From NCBI GenBank assembly GCA_934692625.1, contig CAKUUC010000004.1:62001-126000 (forward strand): a stretch of DNA of 64,000 bases, written 5' to 3'. The stretch comes from an uncultured Candidatus Melainabacteria bacterium. Its GTDB lineage: Bacteria; Cyanobacteriota; Vampirovibrionia; Gastranaerophilales; Gastranaerophilaceae. A program made the position numbers and the translations under genes. Under the pieces are notes generated by a model, which had not been told where the DNA came from, did not search any database, and saw only the letters and a list, made by a program, of their open reading frames with translations. This document shows positions 25,845 through 33,607 of this stretch, piece by piece (positions within the stretch are counted from its first letter, which is position 1; every line of letters begins with the position of its first letter).

Positions 25845-26066
25845 CTATTCGTCTGCTAAAAATTGAGGTAATTCAACGTCTGGAGCGCCGATTACTCTTA
25901 CTAACTCAAGTACAGATGCTTTCATTTGGCATTTTTGTGATGATGCACTGAAAAAATCTCTATAGAAACAACCTTCGCAGTTGCAGCCTCTTTTGTAACA
26001 TTCTAATGCAGTTGTGGTCCAACGTCTTACAGCAACTGCTCTTCCCATATCCCTACTTCTAAACAA
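25845..26066 (-). CDS. Small cysteine-rich conserved-looking protein
   Basis: 73 residues from a TTG; an ATG 18 bases further in (MGRAVAVRRW) is an equally good candidate. It has a cysteine knot-like cluster (LECYKRGCNCEGCFY plus a later KCQMK), suggesting metal binding. The end is VLELVRVIGAPDVELP, which looks like a helix-turn segment. I do not recognise the family with certainty. It has a clear promoter and a roughly 100-base leader with two hairpins. Confidence 0.6.
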   Translation of the reverse strand: MFRSRDMGRAVAVRRWTTTALECYKRGCNCEGCFYRDFFSASSQKCQMKASVLELVRVIGAPDVELPQFLADE

Positions 26067-26168
26067 TTTATAAAATCTCCACTTATCGTTCTTCTATCTA
26101 GTCGATATCCTCACGGATATATTTTAAATCTCCCCTAAAGTCGGTGTATCAATGATTTCCGACCCCGT
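26067..26168 (-). promoter_or_regulatory. Structured 5' leader of the cysteine-rich gene
   Basis: On the minus strand the leader starts near ACGGGGTCGG. A GTCGG/CCGAC stem (14-base loop) and a second stem ATATCC-GTGA-GGATAT closed by a GNRA-type tetraloop follow, then GTGGAG before the TTG. This could be an RNA regulator, but no known riboswitch was recognised. Confidence 0.4.
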
Positions 26169-26174
26169 AATTTA

Positions 26175-26202
26175 ATTATAGAAAATAAGGGGAATTTTTC
26201 AA
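26175..26202 (-). promoter_or_regulatory. Promoter of the cysteine-rich gene
   Basis: On the minus strand TTGAAA (26197-26202), a 16-bp spacer, then a perfect TATAAT (26175-26180). Confidence 0.65.
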
Positions 26203-26284
26203 GGTTGGAACATGTCGTTATTAAGTTTTGTAACGAGTGCTTGAAATCCGCTCATAGAGTGATATCTAGGAAAATGAGAGTTGA

Positions 26285-26420
26285 AATTTCATGTCATGGC
26301 ATGAATTTCAGCCTTTTGCGAGTCTTAAAACCATGACCTGTCATGGTTTTACATGGTTTTGAATAATGTTAAGTAATGTAAAATATTTTCAAAATTCCCC
26401 AATCGGGCATGCCCGATTAG
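26285..26420. repeat. Cluster of three inverted repeats
   Basis: In about 135 bases: a TGAAATTTCATG / CATGAATTTCA hairpin near 26290; AAAACCATGAC / GTCATGGTTTT near 26330; and the perfect 18-bp palindrome AATCGGGCATGCCCGATT at 26401-26418. No ORF. Role unknown. Confidence 0.65.
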
Positions 26421-26559
26421 ATAATATTTCAAGGATAGTCAAGAAAATTTTATATATCGGAATGCCTTAAAAATACTTGCATTCAAAATAAATGGGAAAA
26501 GCAAAGTTTGGGTATGGTATGTTTATATGCCATTTTGACTTTGCAATCGATAAAAAGCG

Positions 26560-26730
26560 AGCATTGAAAAGGCCGTCTGTGTTGCCACGCCGACGTGATT
26601 AAATTACTAGGCACACTAACTAGTCATTCCGGCCTCCGAGCCGGAATCTGTTTCCTTTGCTGATATTGAACGATGTTATTTTACATGTCAGGCGGTGCCT
26701 GACCTACGTTGGGCTGAGTAGCTTTAGTCA
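26560..26730. repeat. Palindromic repeats, GTCAGGC and GTCATTCCGG families (copy 2)
   Basis: Holds TTGCCACGCCGAC, then GTCATTCCGGCCTCCGAGCCGGAATCTGTTT near 26620-26652 in two arms, and GTCAGGC-GGT-GCCTGACCTACG near 26690. The rest of 26421-26560 shows no gene. Confidence 0.7.
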
Positions 26731-26809
26731 TTTTTGCTTTATAAACCTAAAATGTTACGAAATATTAAGTTGAATTTAAAATCGTTGAAACCCTTGATAT
26801 AATTCCTTT
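26731..26809 (+). promoter_or_regulatory. Pilin-cassette promoter B
   Basis: Extended -10 TTGaTATAAT (hexamer 26798-26803). The inverted repeat is degenerate here (TTACGAAATATTA at 26755-26767), and the upstream block is the least conserved of the four copies. Confidence 0.6.
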
Positions 26810-26869
26810 ATGGTATGGTATGGTATGGTTGGGCGGGGCGGTGTACTTATGGTTAAAAATACTCCATAA
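26810..26869 (+). CDS. 19-codon conserved small ORF, copy B
   Basis: Reads MVWYGMVGRGGVLMVKNTP then TAA, starting six bases after the -10 hexamer. It differs from copy A by Trp8 to Gly and Leu14-Arg15 to Met-Val; length and stop are the same. TACTCC at 26860-26865 is complementary to the GGAGTA (27070-27075) of the pilin ribosome site, but a MITE-like element now separates the two by 200 bases. Expression unproven. Confidence 0.45.
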   Translation: MVWYGMVGRGGVLMVKNTP

Positions 26870-26924
26870 TATAAATATGGTATTGAAAATATTGAAATTT
26901 CCAAACCGCAAAATCAACGAGGAA

Positions 26925-27048
26925 AACAGACTCTGAATCCAGTTCAGAGTGACTTTTGGGTAGCCTTAGCAAAGCTATCGTCATTGGAGAAAAGATTAAA
27001 AATCAAGCAATTTTAATTGCGTAGATTTTATCTTATTCAGAATCTGTT
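26925..27048. mobile_element. MITE-like element inside a pilin leader
   Basis: Bounded by inverted ends AACAGActCTGAAT / ATTCAGaaTCTGTT. Internal part contains CAGAGTGAC, GTCATTGG and a segment (26988-27040) found inverted at 52238-52300. Carries no transposase, so it would need one in trans. It separates cassette B from its pilin gene. Target duplication was not identified. Confidence 0.6.
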
Positions 27049-27080
27049 TATAAATATTACAAATAAAAAGGAGTAAAAAC

Positions 27081-27860
27081 ATGAAAAAAGCATTCACGCT
27101 GGCGGAAGTATTGATAACACTCGGTATTATTGGAGTGGTTGCTGCGCTTACTCTACCATCTTTAATAACAGATATTGGCAACAAAAAATTAAAAACTCAA
27201 TTTTTCAAAACGTATAGTGACTTGAACCAAGCGGCTAAACTTTTTTATACAAATGAAGGAGCATCTGTCCATGATGTAGATTTGCATTTGCCACATGTTG
27301 GTGAGGGAACTAATAATAGGAATAGCAATGAAGTCATGAAAAAATTTATGACGTATTTTAAAGGACAAAATAAAGCATACGATTCGATGTGGCTATATTA
27401 TGACAGGGATAGGACACATATAATCCAACGAAATCTTAATGGTAGTGAGATTAGATATTCATATCCTTGTGACCAGTCTATGATTATACGTGATATTGGC
27501 GGGAGAATTTTTGCAATGGACGATAATGTTTTGGTAGGTGCAAATGTAAACTATCAGTTTGGACCTAAAATTTGTGTTGATATAAATGGAAATACTCCAC
27601 CAAATAGGTTTGGTTATGATAGATTTGTTTTTGTGTTTACAGAAAATAATGAAGTTGTACCATATACAGGTGATGCGTGGAATACTCTAAGACCAAATGT
27701 TACGGTAACTAGACCTGAAGATGAGAAAAATATTTCAAAATTTTGCTCAAGAACTCAAAATACTGGTTCTCCTGCTCATACTTGCGCTTATTTCGCACTG
27801 AAAGACAAAAGCCCTACCGGCAATGGGACTTACTGGAAGGATTTTTTGAAAGAGAAATAA
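27081..27860 (+). CDS. Type IV prepilin-like protein 2
   Basis: 259 residues with AAGGAGT before the ATG. Class III signal KKAFTLAEVLITLGIIGVVAALTLPSLI (Ala at -1, Phe at +1, Glu at +5). The region after the helix, TQFFKTYSDLNQAAKLFYTNEGASV, closely matches prepilin 1. The C-terminal part has CVDINGNTPPNRFGYDRFVF, the pair C-x12-C-x-YFA and YW-x-DFL. It is a paralog of the gene at 16786, probably another pilus or pseudopilus subunit. It lies downstream of cassette B and convergent with the recombinase. Confidence 0.85.
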   Translation: MKKAFTLAEVLITLGIIGVVAALTLPSLITDIGNKKLKTQFFKTYSDLNQAAKLFYTNEGASVHDVDLHLPHVGEGTNNRNSNEVMKKFMTYFKGQNKAYDSMWLYYDRDRTHIIQRNLNGSEIRYSYPCDQSMIIRDIGGRIFAMDDNVLVGANVNYQFGPKICVDINGNTPPNRFGYDRFVFVFTENNEVVPYTGDAWNTLRPNVTVTRPEDEKNISKFCSRTQNTGSPAHTCAYFALKDKSPTGNGTYWKDFLKEK

Positions 27861-27876
27861 TTTTTGTGGTTTTGAA

Positions 27877-28791
27877 TTATGCTCTCGGGTGGGTTTCGTT
27901 GTAAACCTCTTTCATGTGTTGCATAGAGATGTGGGTGTAAATTTGGGTATTTGAAATACTTGCGTGTCCCAAAAGTTCTTGCACAACCCTCAAATCTGCT
28001 CCGTTTTCTATCAAATGTGTTGCAAAACTGTGTCGAAACATGTGTGGGGTAACTTTTTTCGGAAGTTCGATTTTTTCAACGATGTCATTTATTACATTTC
28101 GCACCATTTTTGATTGAAGTCGATAGCCTGTTTTATTAATAAATACCGGACTGTCATCTTCAATTGGTGGTACTTGAAATCCTTTTGCGACAAGTGGTCT
28201 TGCCACATCAATGTAGCCTTGAAGGTACCTTTTTGCTCTGTCTGTAATTAATATAATACGTTCTTTGGCGCCTTTACCAAATACGGTAATTTCGTTATTT
28301 TCAAGGTTAAGATTGCCAAAATTCAATCCGCTGAGTTCTGAAATACGCATTCCGCTTGCCCATAGGAGTTCTAATATTGCACGATTTCTGTAGCCTGCTG
28401 GAGTGTCGATGTTAACATTGTTCAAGATTTGTTCGACCTCATCTGTTGTGAGGAATTTTGGCAACGATTTCGGTCGTTTGGGGGATATTAAATTTTCTGC
28501 CGGATTATTTTCTATTTTTTGCTCTCTATGCAAGTATTTATAGAACGTTCGCAGGGAAGCTATTTTTCTTGCGACGGTTGTTTTTTGATAATTATAAATT
28601 TGCATAAAATGTAAATATTCACGAATTTTTGCAAAATTTATGTGTTCACATTCTTCATCACCAAGCCATATTAAAAAGGCTAAAATGTCCGAATGGTAGG
28701 CTTTTGCCGTGTGTTGTGAAAAATTTTTTTCTACCAATATGTAAGATTTGAAATCTTCTAAATCCTGTTTTGATTTTGCGTTTAATACCAT
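27877..28791 (-). CDS. xerC: Tyrosine recombinase of the XerC/XerD type
   Basis: 304 residues. An N-terminal SAM-like core-binding domain (about 5-95) is followed by the catalytic domain with the R...HxxR...H...Y set: GMRISELSGL, TPHMFRHSFATHL, LLGHASI and TQIYTH (nucleophile). Length and the HPRA ending are those of chromosomal Xer proteins, not of phage integrases. It likely resolves chromosome dimers at dif. XerC versus XerD cannot be told by eye, and no dif site was recognised in the window. Confidence 0.85.
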   Translation of the reverse strand: MVLNAKSKQDLEDFKSYILVEKNFSQHTAKAYHSDILAFLIWLGDEECEHINFAKIREYLHFMQIYNYQKTTVARKIASLRTFYKYLHREQKIENNPAENLISPKRPKSLPKFLTTDEVEQILNNVNIDTPAGYRNRAILELLWASGMRISELSGLNFGNLNLENNEITVFGKGAKERIILITDRAKRYLQGYIDVARPLVAKGFQVPPIEDDSPVFINKTGYRLQSKMVRNVINDIVEKIELPKKVTPHMFRHSFATHLIENGADLRVVQELLGHASISNTQIYTHISMQHMKEVYNETHPRA

Positions 28792-28877
28792 ACAAATACC
28801 TTATTGCTTTTTTATAATAAGTATTATACAATATTTTCAGAATATAGAATAGTTATTAAGCAAAAGTGGGTGAAAAC

Positions 28878-30686
28878 ATGAATTGTAAAAAAGTTTTAAT
28901 AATGTCATTGATTGCGACATCTTGTATTCTTTCTGCCCCTAATGATTCTACAGCCCAAACTTTGAAGGTCGGCGTGTCTGTATCAAAAAGTTATGTGGAT
29001 ATCAGCCGTATGATTGAATACAACAATTATGAAGATGCTGATCAACGCTTAAAAGAAATTTTATCAAAAAATCCTAATGATATTGATGCAAAGTCATTGC
29101 AATTGATTTCACAAGCAAAGCAATATAAATTGGCTCCTGCACAATCTGAATTAGATAGATTACTAAAAACATATCCGAACAAACCGGAACTTCATTATGC
29201 ACAAGGTATGGTTTACTTGATGCGTGAAACTTCATCAGACGTTGAATACATCAAAAATATTCGTAACTTGTCAAATGCGGCAATAAAAGAATTTATGAAG
29301 GCAGTTGAACTTGACCCTACATATTTCCAAGCGTATAACGCAATGGGTGTTGCAACTTTAAAATTAGGTAATAAAAAAGATGCACAAGATTTGTTCAAAA
29401 TGTCTTTGAAACACAATCCAAACTACGCACCGGCGTATGACAACTTGGGTAATGTTTCTATGTTAGATGGCGATTTAGACCAAGCAGAAAAATATTACTT
29501 ACAATCAATCAAATGTAACTCTCACAACCCGACTTCAATGTATCACATGGGTCAAGTTGAGGCTCGTAGAGGGGATTATACAAAAGCATTAACTTGGTTG
29601 AACCACTCACTACACATTAACCCAAATTCTTCTCCAGGATGGAATTTGCAAGGTGAATTGTACTTGAAACAAGGTAACCAAGCGGCTGCAATAAATTCTT
29701 TCAAAAAAGCGATTTATGTAAAACCTGAAAACTCACGTCCATATATTAACCTTGCCGGTGTATATGAAAGACGTGCTGACCATGAATTCGCAATGGAAGA
29801 ATTGAAAACTGCAATTATCTTAAACCCTAACTATAAAGAAGGTATTTTAAGAGTTGCAAACATGTCTTTAGAAACTAAGAAATATCAACAAGCGTTGGAA
29901 TACTATTCAAGATTGCTTGGTGATACAACTTATAACAACACTGCTATTATTGGTTTGGCTAATACTTATTATGAAATGGCAAAAGATACCGCTGATAGTC
30001 GTGATTACACTACAAACAAAGATGTTTACTTGGCTTATGACTACGTAAACGAAGCTATCCAAAGAACTCCAAACGATTTGAAACTTCACTTAGCAAAAAT
30101 CAAATTGGGTAAAATTACCCACCAGATGGAGTTAACAAACGACAACTTGAATTATATTATTCAAGCAGCAAGCAACAGTTTGATGGATACAGTTATCAAG
30201 GGTGAAGCTTATCTCTCATTGGGTAGAGAAAGAGATGCGGTTTATACATTTGAAAACGCTATCAATTTTGCTAACACTATTGATGATGAGTTGTATTTAT
30301 CAGAAATCCTTGTTCAACATAAACAATTCAGAACAGCAAGAAAAGCGTTGCAAAAAGTTTTGATGGCTGATTCAACAAACAGAATTGCTTTGAACGGTCT
30401 TCACTACATTGATTTGTGCGAAATGAAATCAAACGAATTCTTTGAAATCGCACTACGTCAATACAAAGAAGGCAATTACGCATCAGCAATTGAATATTGT
30501 AACAGAGCAATCGACTTCTATCACAATGCTCCGTCTATTGCTAAGTTGAAAGCACAATCTTACGAAGCAGAAGGCAACTACCAAGGTGCTGTTAAATACT
30601 ATACTCAATACTTAGCACTTGCTCCGAATGCTTCTGATAAAGATGCGGTTGTTCAAAGAATAAACGTATTTAGACAAAGATTATAA
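28878..30686 (+). CDS. Exported TPR-repeat protein
   Basis: 602 residues from MNCKKVLIMS. Signal peptide of about 28 residues (hydrophobic VLIMSLIATSCILSAP). At least ten tetratricopeptide units follow, e.g. AYNAMGVATLKLGNKKDAQDLF, AYDNLGNVSMLDGDLDQAEKYY, MYHMGQVEARRGDYTKALTWL and GWNLQGELYLKQGNQAAAIN. It is probably a periplasmic or envelope scaffold; the partner is unknown. Next gene starts 12 bases later. A GTG four codons upstream is possible but less likely. Confidence 0.85.
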   Translation: MNCKKVLIMSLIATSCILSAPNDSTAQTLKVGVSVSKSYVDISRMIEYNNYEDADQRLKEILSKNPNDIDAKSLQLISQAKQYKLAPAQSELDRLLKTYPNKPELHYAQGMVYLMRETSSDVEYIKNIRNLSNAAIKEFMKAVELDPTYFQAYNAMGVATLKLGNKKDAQDLFKMSLKHNPNYAPAYDNLGNVSMLDGDLDQAEKYYLQSIKCNSHNPTSMYHMGQVEARRGDYTKALTWLNHSLHINPNSSPGWNLQGELYLKQGNQAAAINSFKKAIYVKPENSRPYINLAGVYERRADHEFAMEELKTAIILNPNYKEGILRVANMSLETKKYQQALEYYSRLLGDTTYNNTAIIGLANTYYEMAKDTADSRDYTTNKDVYLAYDYVNEAIQRTPNDLKLHLAKIKLGKITHQMELTNDNLNYIIQAASNSLMDTVIKGEAYLSLGRERDAVYTFENAINFANTIDDELYLSEILVQHKQFRTARKALQKVLMADSTNRIALNGLHYIDLCEMKSNEFFEIALRQYKEGNYASAIEYCNRAIDFYHNAPSIAKLKAQSYEAEGNYQGAVKYYTQYLALAPNASDKDAVVQRINVFRQRL

Positions 30687-30698
30687 TTTATAATCACT

Positions 30699-30962
30699 AT
30701 GAAGAAAAAAAAATTCGATATAAGAAAAACATTTGAAACATTTTTGAGAGAGCCTCTTAGTATATTAACTGAGGGGCTGTTTCAAATTGTAAATGTTCAA
30801 GCAAATATTTTCAATCAAGAATCTTCTTTTAATATCGATTTTTTAAATAACAAAACTCAATTGACTGTTGTAAATAATGAAAAAATGTGTAATTTATTCA
30901 GAACAGTTTTATATAAAAGCAAAGTTAAAGAAATAAAAGAAAAGAGTTCGGTGACAAAATGA
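30699..30962 (+). CDS. Unrecognised small protein upstream of engB
   Basis: 87 residues, basic N-terminus (MKKKKFDIRKTFE), no membrane segment. It sits 12 bases after the TPR gene and overlaps engB by ATGA. The tight packing supports it as a real gene; no family is recognised and no strong Shine-Dalgarno is visible. Confidence 0.6.
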   Translation: MKKKKFDIRKTFETFLREPLSILTEGLFQIVNVQANIFNQESSFNIDFLNNKTQLTVVNNEKMCNLFRTVLYKSKVKEIKEKSSVTK

Positions 30963-31534
30963 AACCCTTTATGAATGCAAAATTTTTGATTAGTGCAGAG
31001 AAATTGAGTCAGTGTCCGGATTATACATTGCCTGAGTTTCCGCTGTTAGGACGTTCAAATGTTGGAAAATCTTCATTTATAAACGGTTTGGCAAATAATA
31101 AAAAATTGGCAAGAACTTCAAATGTTCCAGGTAAAACTCGTTTGATTAATTTCTTTAATTTTTCTGATAATTTTATGATTGCAGACTTACCTGGGTACGG
31201 ATATGCAAAAGTTTCAAAAGAAGCAAGAAATAAATGGCAAGCCTATTTGGAAGAATATCTTTTGAAACGTGAGCAAATAAAATCTTTGGTGCAACTTGTT
31301 GATGCAAGGCATGAATTGCAAAAAAATGACTACCAAATGCGAGAATGGGTTTTGGCTTATAATTTGCCGATAATCACTGTAGTTACAAAGATTGATTGCA
31401 TTTCCAAAAACAAAATTCAAAGTAGTTTGGCACATGTAAGAAAAGAATTTGGCGGTGAAATTTTCCCGTTTAGCGCTGTTGATAACAGATATAACGAAGA
31501 CATTTTGACAAAATTGACAAATTTTGATGAATAA
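30959..31534 (+). CDS. engB: Ribosome-biogenesis GTPase EngB/YsxC
   Basis: 191 residues. G1 GRSNVGKSS (31-39), G2 near NVPGKTRLINFF, G3 DLPGYGYAKVS, G4 TKID and G5-like SA within FPFSAVDN. Essential GTPase in large-subunit assembly. Starts by ATGA overlap with the preceding small gene, so translation is coupled. Confidence 0.95.
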   Translation: MKPFMNAKFLISAEKLSQCPDYTLPEFPLLGRSNVGKSSFINGLANNKKLARTSNVPGKTRLINFFNFSDNFMIADLPGYGYAKVSKEARNKWQAYLEEYLLKREQIKSLVQLVDARHELQKNDYQMREWVLAYNLPIITVVTKIDCISKNKIQSSLAHVRKEFGGEIFPFSAVDNRYNEDILTKLTNFDE

Positions 31535-31602
31535 TTTATAACTATTTTTCTTTCATGTTTTTATGCTATCATTTATTTGCTGGACAGATAGGAGAGTATA
31601 AA

Positions 31603-32811
31603 ATGTATAATGTGAAAAAGATTAAAGACGACCTTTTCTGGGTCGGTGCTAATGATAGACGAATTGCACTTTTTGAAAGTGTTTATCCTGTTCCGACAGG
31701 TGTTTCTTATAATTCATACCTTTTAGTTGATGAAAAAACAGTTTTGCTTGATACTGTTGATAGAGCAGTAACTCATCAATTTATGGAAAACGTAGCGCAT
31801 GTTTTGGATGGAAAGGCTCTTGATTATTTGGTTATCAATCACATGGAACCAGACCATTGTGCTGAAATTCCAACTATTGTTGCAAAATATCCTGAAGTAA
31901 AAATTGTTTGCAACGCAAAAATTAAAACAATGATTGACCAATTTTTTGATTTTGATTTGCCGGAAACTCAATATATGCTTGTGAAAGAAGGCGACACTTT
32001 GAATACCGGTAAGCATAATTTAACTTTTGTGTTTGCTCCGATGGTTCATTGGCCGGAAGTTATGGTTACTTACGATACTGTAGACAAAATTTTGTTCTCG
32101 GCTGATGCGTTTGGTACTTTTGGCGCTATTGACGGTAATATTTTTGCTGATGAAGTTGACTTTGACGGTCGTTATATGGACGAAGCAAGAAGATACTATA
32201 CAAATATTGTTGGTAAATACGGTCCTCAGGTACAAGCAATTTTGAAAAAGGCTTCAGGTTTGGATATTCAAATGATTTGTCCGTTGCACGGTCCGGTTTG
32301 GAGAAAAGATTTGGGCAAATTTATTGATAAATACCAAAAATGGTCAACTTATACACCTGAGTTAAATTCAGTTTTGATTGTGTATGCATCAGTTTATGGC
32401 GGAACTCAAAATGCTGCCGAAATTTTAGCATCAAAACTTGCGGATTTGGGAGTTAAAGATATCAAAATGTATGATGTTTCAACTGTAAATTGTTCTTATA
32501 TTTTGTCTGATGCGTTCAAATATTCACACATTGTCTTTGCATCAACGACATACAACAATGGAATTTTTGTAAATATGGAAACTTTGTTGCACGATATTGT
32601 TGCTCATAATCTTCAAAATAGAAAAATTGCTATTGTTGAAAACGGTAGTTGGGCACCGGTTGCTGGCAAATTGATGTGCGAATTGATTATGAAGATGAAA
32701 AATGTTGAAATAATTGAACCAAAAGTGACGGTAAAATCAACAGTGAAATCTTCAAAAGAAGAAGAATTCGAAAATCTTGCTCAAACAATTGCAAAATCAG
32801 TGCTTGGATAA
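31603..32811 (+). CDS. fprA: A-type flavodiiron protein (NO / O2 reductase)
   Basis: 402 residues from the ATG at 31603 with GGAGAG upstream. The beta-lactamase-like domain carries the diiron ligands HMEPDHCAE, the H of PMVHWPE, SADAFGTFG and CPLHGPVW. The flavodoxin domain starts near residue 255 (VLIVYASVYGGTQNAAE). There is no rubredoxin extension, so an outside electron donor is needed. It removes NO or O2 in anaerobes and complements Hcp. Confidence 0.93.
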   Translation: MYNVKKIKDDLFWVGANDRRIALFESVYPVPTGVSYNSYLLVDEKTVLLDTVDRAVTHQFMENVAHVLDGKALDYLVINHMEPDHCAEIPTIVAKYPEVKIVCNAKIKTMIDQFFDFDLPETQYMLVKEGDTLNTGKHNLTFVFAPMVHWPEVMVTYDTVDKILFSADAFGTFGAIDGNIFADEVDFDGRYMDEARRYYTNIVGKYGPQVQAILKKASGLDIQMICPLHGPVWRKDLGKFIDKYQKWSTYTPELNSVLIVYASVYGGTQNAAEILASKLADLGVKDIKMYDVSTVNCSYILSDAFKYSHIVFASTTYNNGIFVNMETLLHDIVAHNLQNRKIAIVENGSWAPVAGKLMCELIMKMKNVEIIEPKVTVKSTVKSSKEEEFENLAQTIAKSVLG

Positions 32812-32833
32812 AGATTTTTAGTTAATGTTTATA

Positions 32834-32874
32834 ATATAAGCCGTTATCATATACTGATAGCGGCTTATATTTTT
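32834..32874 (+). terminator. Intrinsic terminator of fprA
   Basis: 16-bp stem ATATAAGCCGTTATCA / TGATAGCGGCTTATAT (one G-U), 5-base loop, then TTTT. Confidence 0.88.
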
Positions 32875-32886
32875 GTATTCTGATGG

Positions 32887-32974
32887 ATTTGTTTCAATTC
32901 CTTAATATAAAATCATAACGTTACAAAATGTAAAAATTACTTTAAAACCTCAAAACCCTTGATATAATTCCTTT
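32887..32974 (+). promoter_or_regulatory. Pilin-cassette promoter C
   Basis: Inverted repeat TTACA-AAA-TGTAA at 32921-32933, 29 bases, then TTGaTATAAT (hexamer 32963-32968). Spacing from the TTTGTTTCA block to the -10 is identical to copy A (66 bases). Confidence 0.65.
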
Positions 32975-33034
32975 ATGGTATGGTATGGTATGGTATGGCG
33001 GGGCGGTGTACTTATGCGAAAAAATCGTTCATAA
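32975..33034 (+). CDS. 19-codon conserved small ORF, copy C (no pilin gene downstream)
   Basis: Reads MVWYGMVWRGGVLMRKNRS then TAA. It starts six bases after the -10 hexamer. Here codon 8 TGG is preceded by GTA, so the pentamer array is most regular. No prepilin gene follows; the next real gene is rpoB 570 bases on. Either the pilin was lost or the unit acts by itself. Confidence 0.45.
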   Translation: MVWYGMVWRGGVLMRKNRS

Positions 33035-33392
33035 TAGAAATATGATTTTGAGAATATTGAATTCTTTATATTCATTATTGATTATAAAAAGTGTGAAGTT
33101 CAATATTTTTACAATGACGAAAATTTTGTTCAAAATTTTGGAAATTTTTTATATATTTGTCCTAAAAATCAAGTGCTGAAGTGATTTTTAATGAAAATGT
33201 CTGTATGTTTGATTTGGTCAGTCTTTTGGCAGTTTTTAGCCGACAATTCCTAATGTTAGAAATTGTGATGTTTCCTATTGGGGGATTGACACTGAAAAGC
33301 AAGTATAATCAAACTTTCGCTTTTTTATTTGTGGTTTGTAAAATTTTATTACAAAAAATTTAAAAATTTCTCTAAAATTTAGTCAAAATTAC
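33035..33392. other. Intergenic stretch without a recognised gene
   Basis: AT-rich. Short open frames exist (for example 33181-33363) but lack ribosome sites and recognisable sequence. No pilin remnant could be read in any frame. Confidence 0.55.
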
Positions 33393-33420
33393 TTGACTAG
33401 GAATATTGATGTAATATGAT
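33393..33420 (+). promoter_or_regulatory. Promoter of the rpoB-rpoC1-rpoC2 operon
   Basis: TTGACT (33393-33398), 16-bp spacer, TATGAT (33415-33420). It implies a leader of about 180 bases, which contains the stem TGCCAAA-TC-TTTGGCA at about 33523-33538. Confidence 0.65.
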
Positions 33421-33607
33421 GAAGTAACATGCAAAAGTAAAGTTGGGTGAATTGTGCCTAATTCATAAAACATGAAAAACAACATTCCGCAACTTGTACA
33501 ACTCCATGAAATTGCAGTTATTTGCCAAATCTTTGGCAGAGGGTTTACAGCCTTAAGTTAGAAAAACGTTTTATAGTAGTACATCATTATTAAAATGAGG
33601 TGAATTG

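Noticed and set aside
27877..28791. Xer-like recombinase as an integrase of a mobile island
   Set aside because: Length, HPRA ending and housekeeping neighbours match chromosomal Xer; no attachment-site duplication or phage genes were seen.
33181..33363. 60-codon frame between cassette C and rpoB
   Set aside because: No ribosome site, hydrophobic low-complexity product, nothing similar elsewhere in the window.
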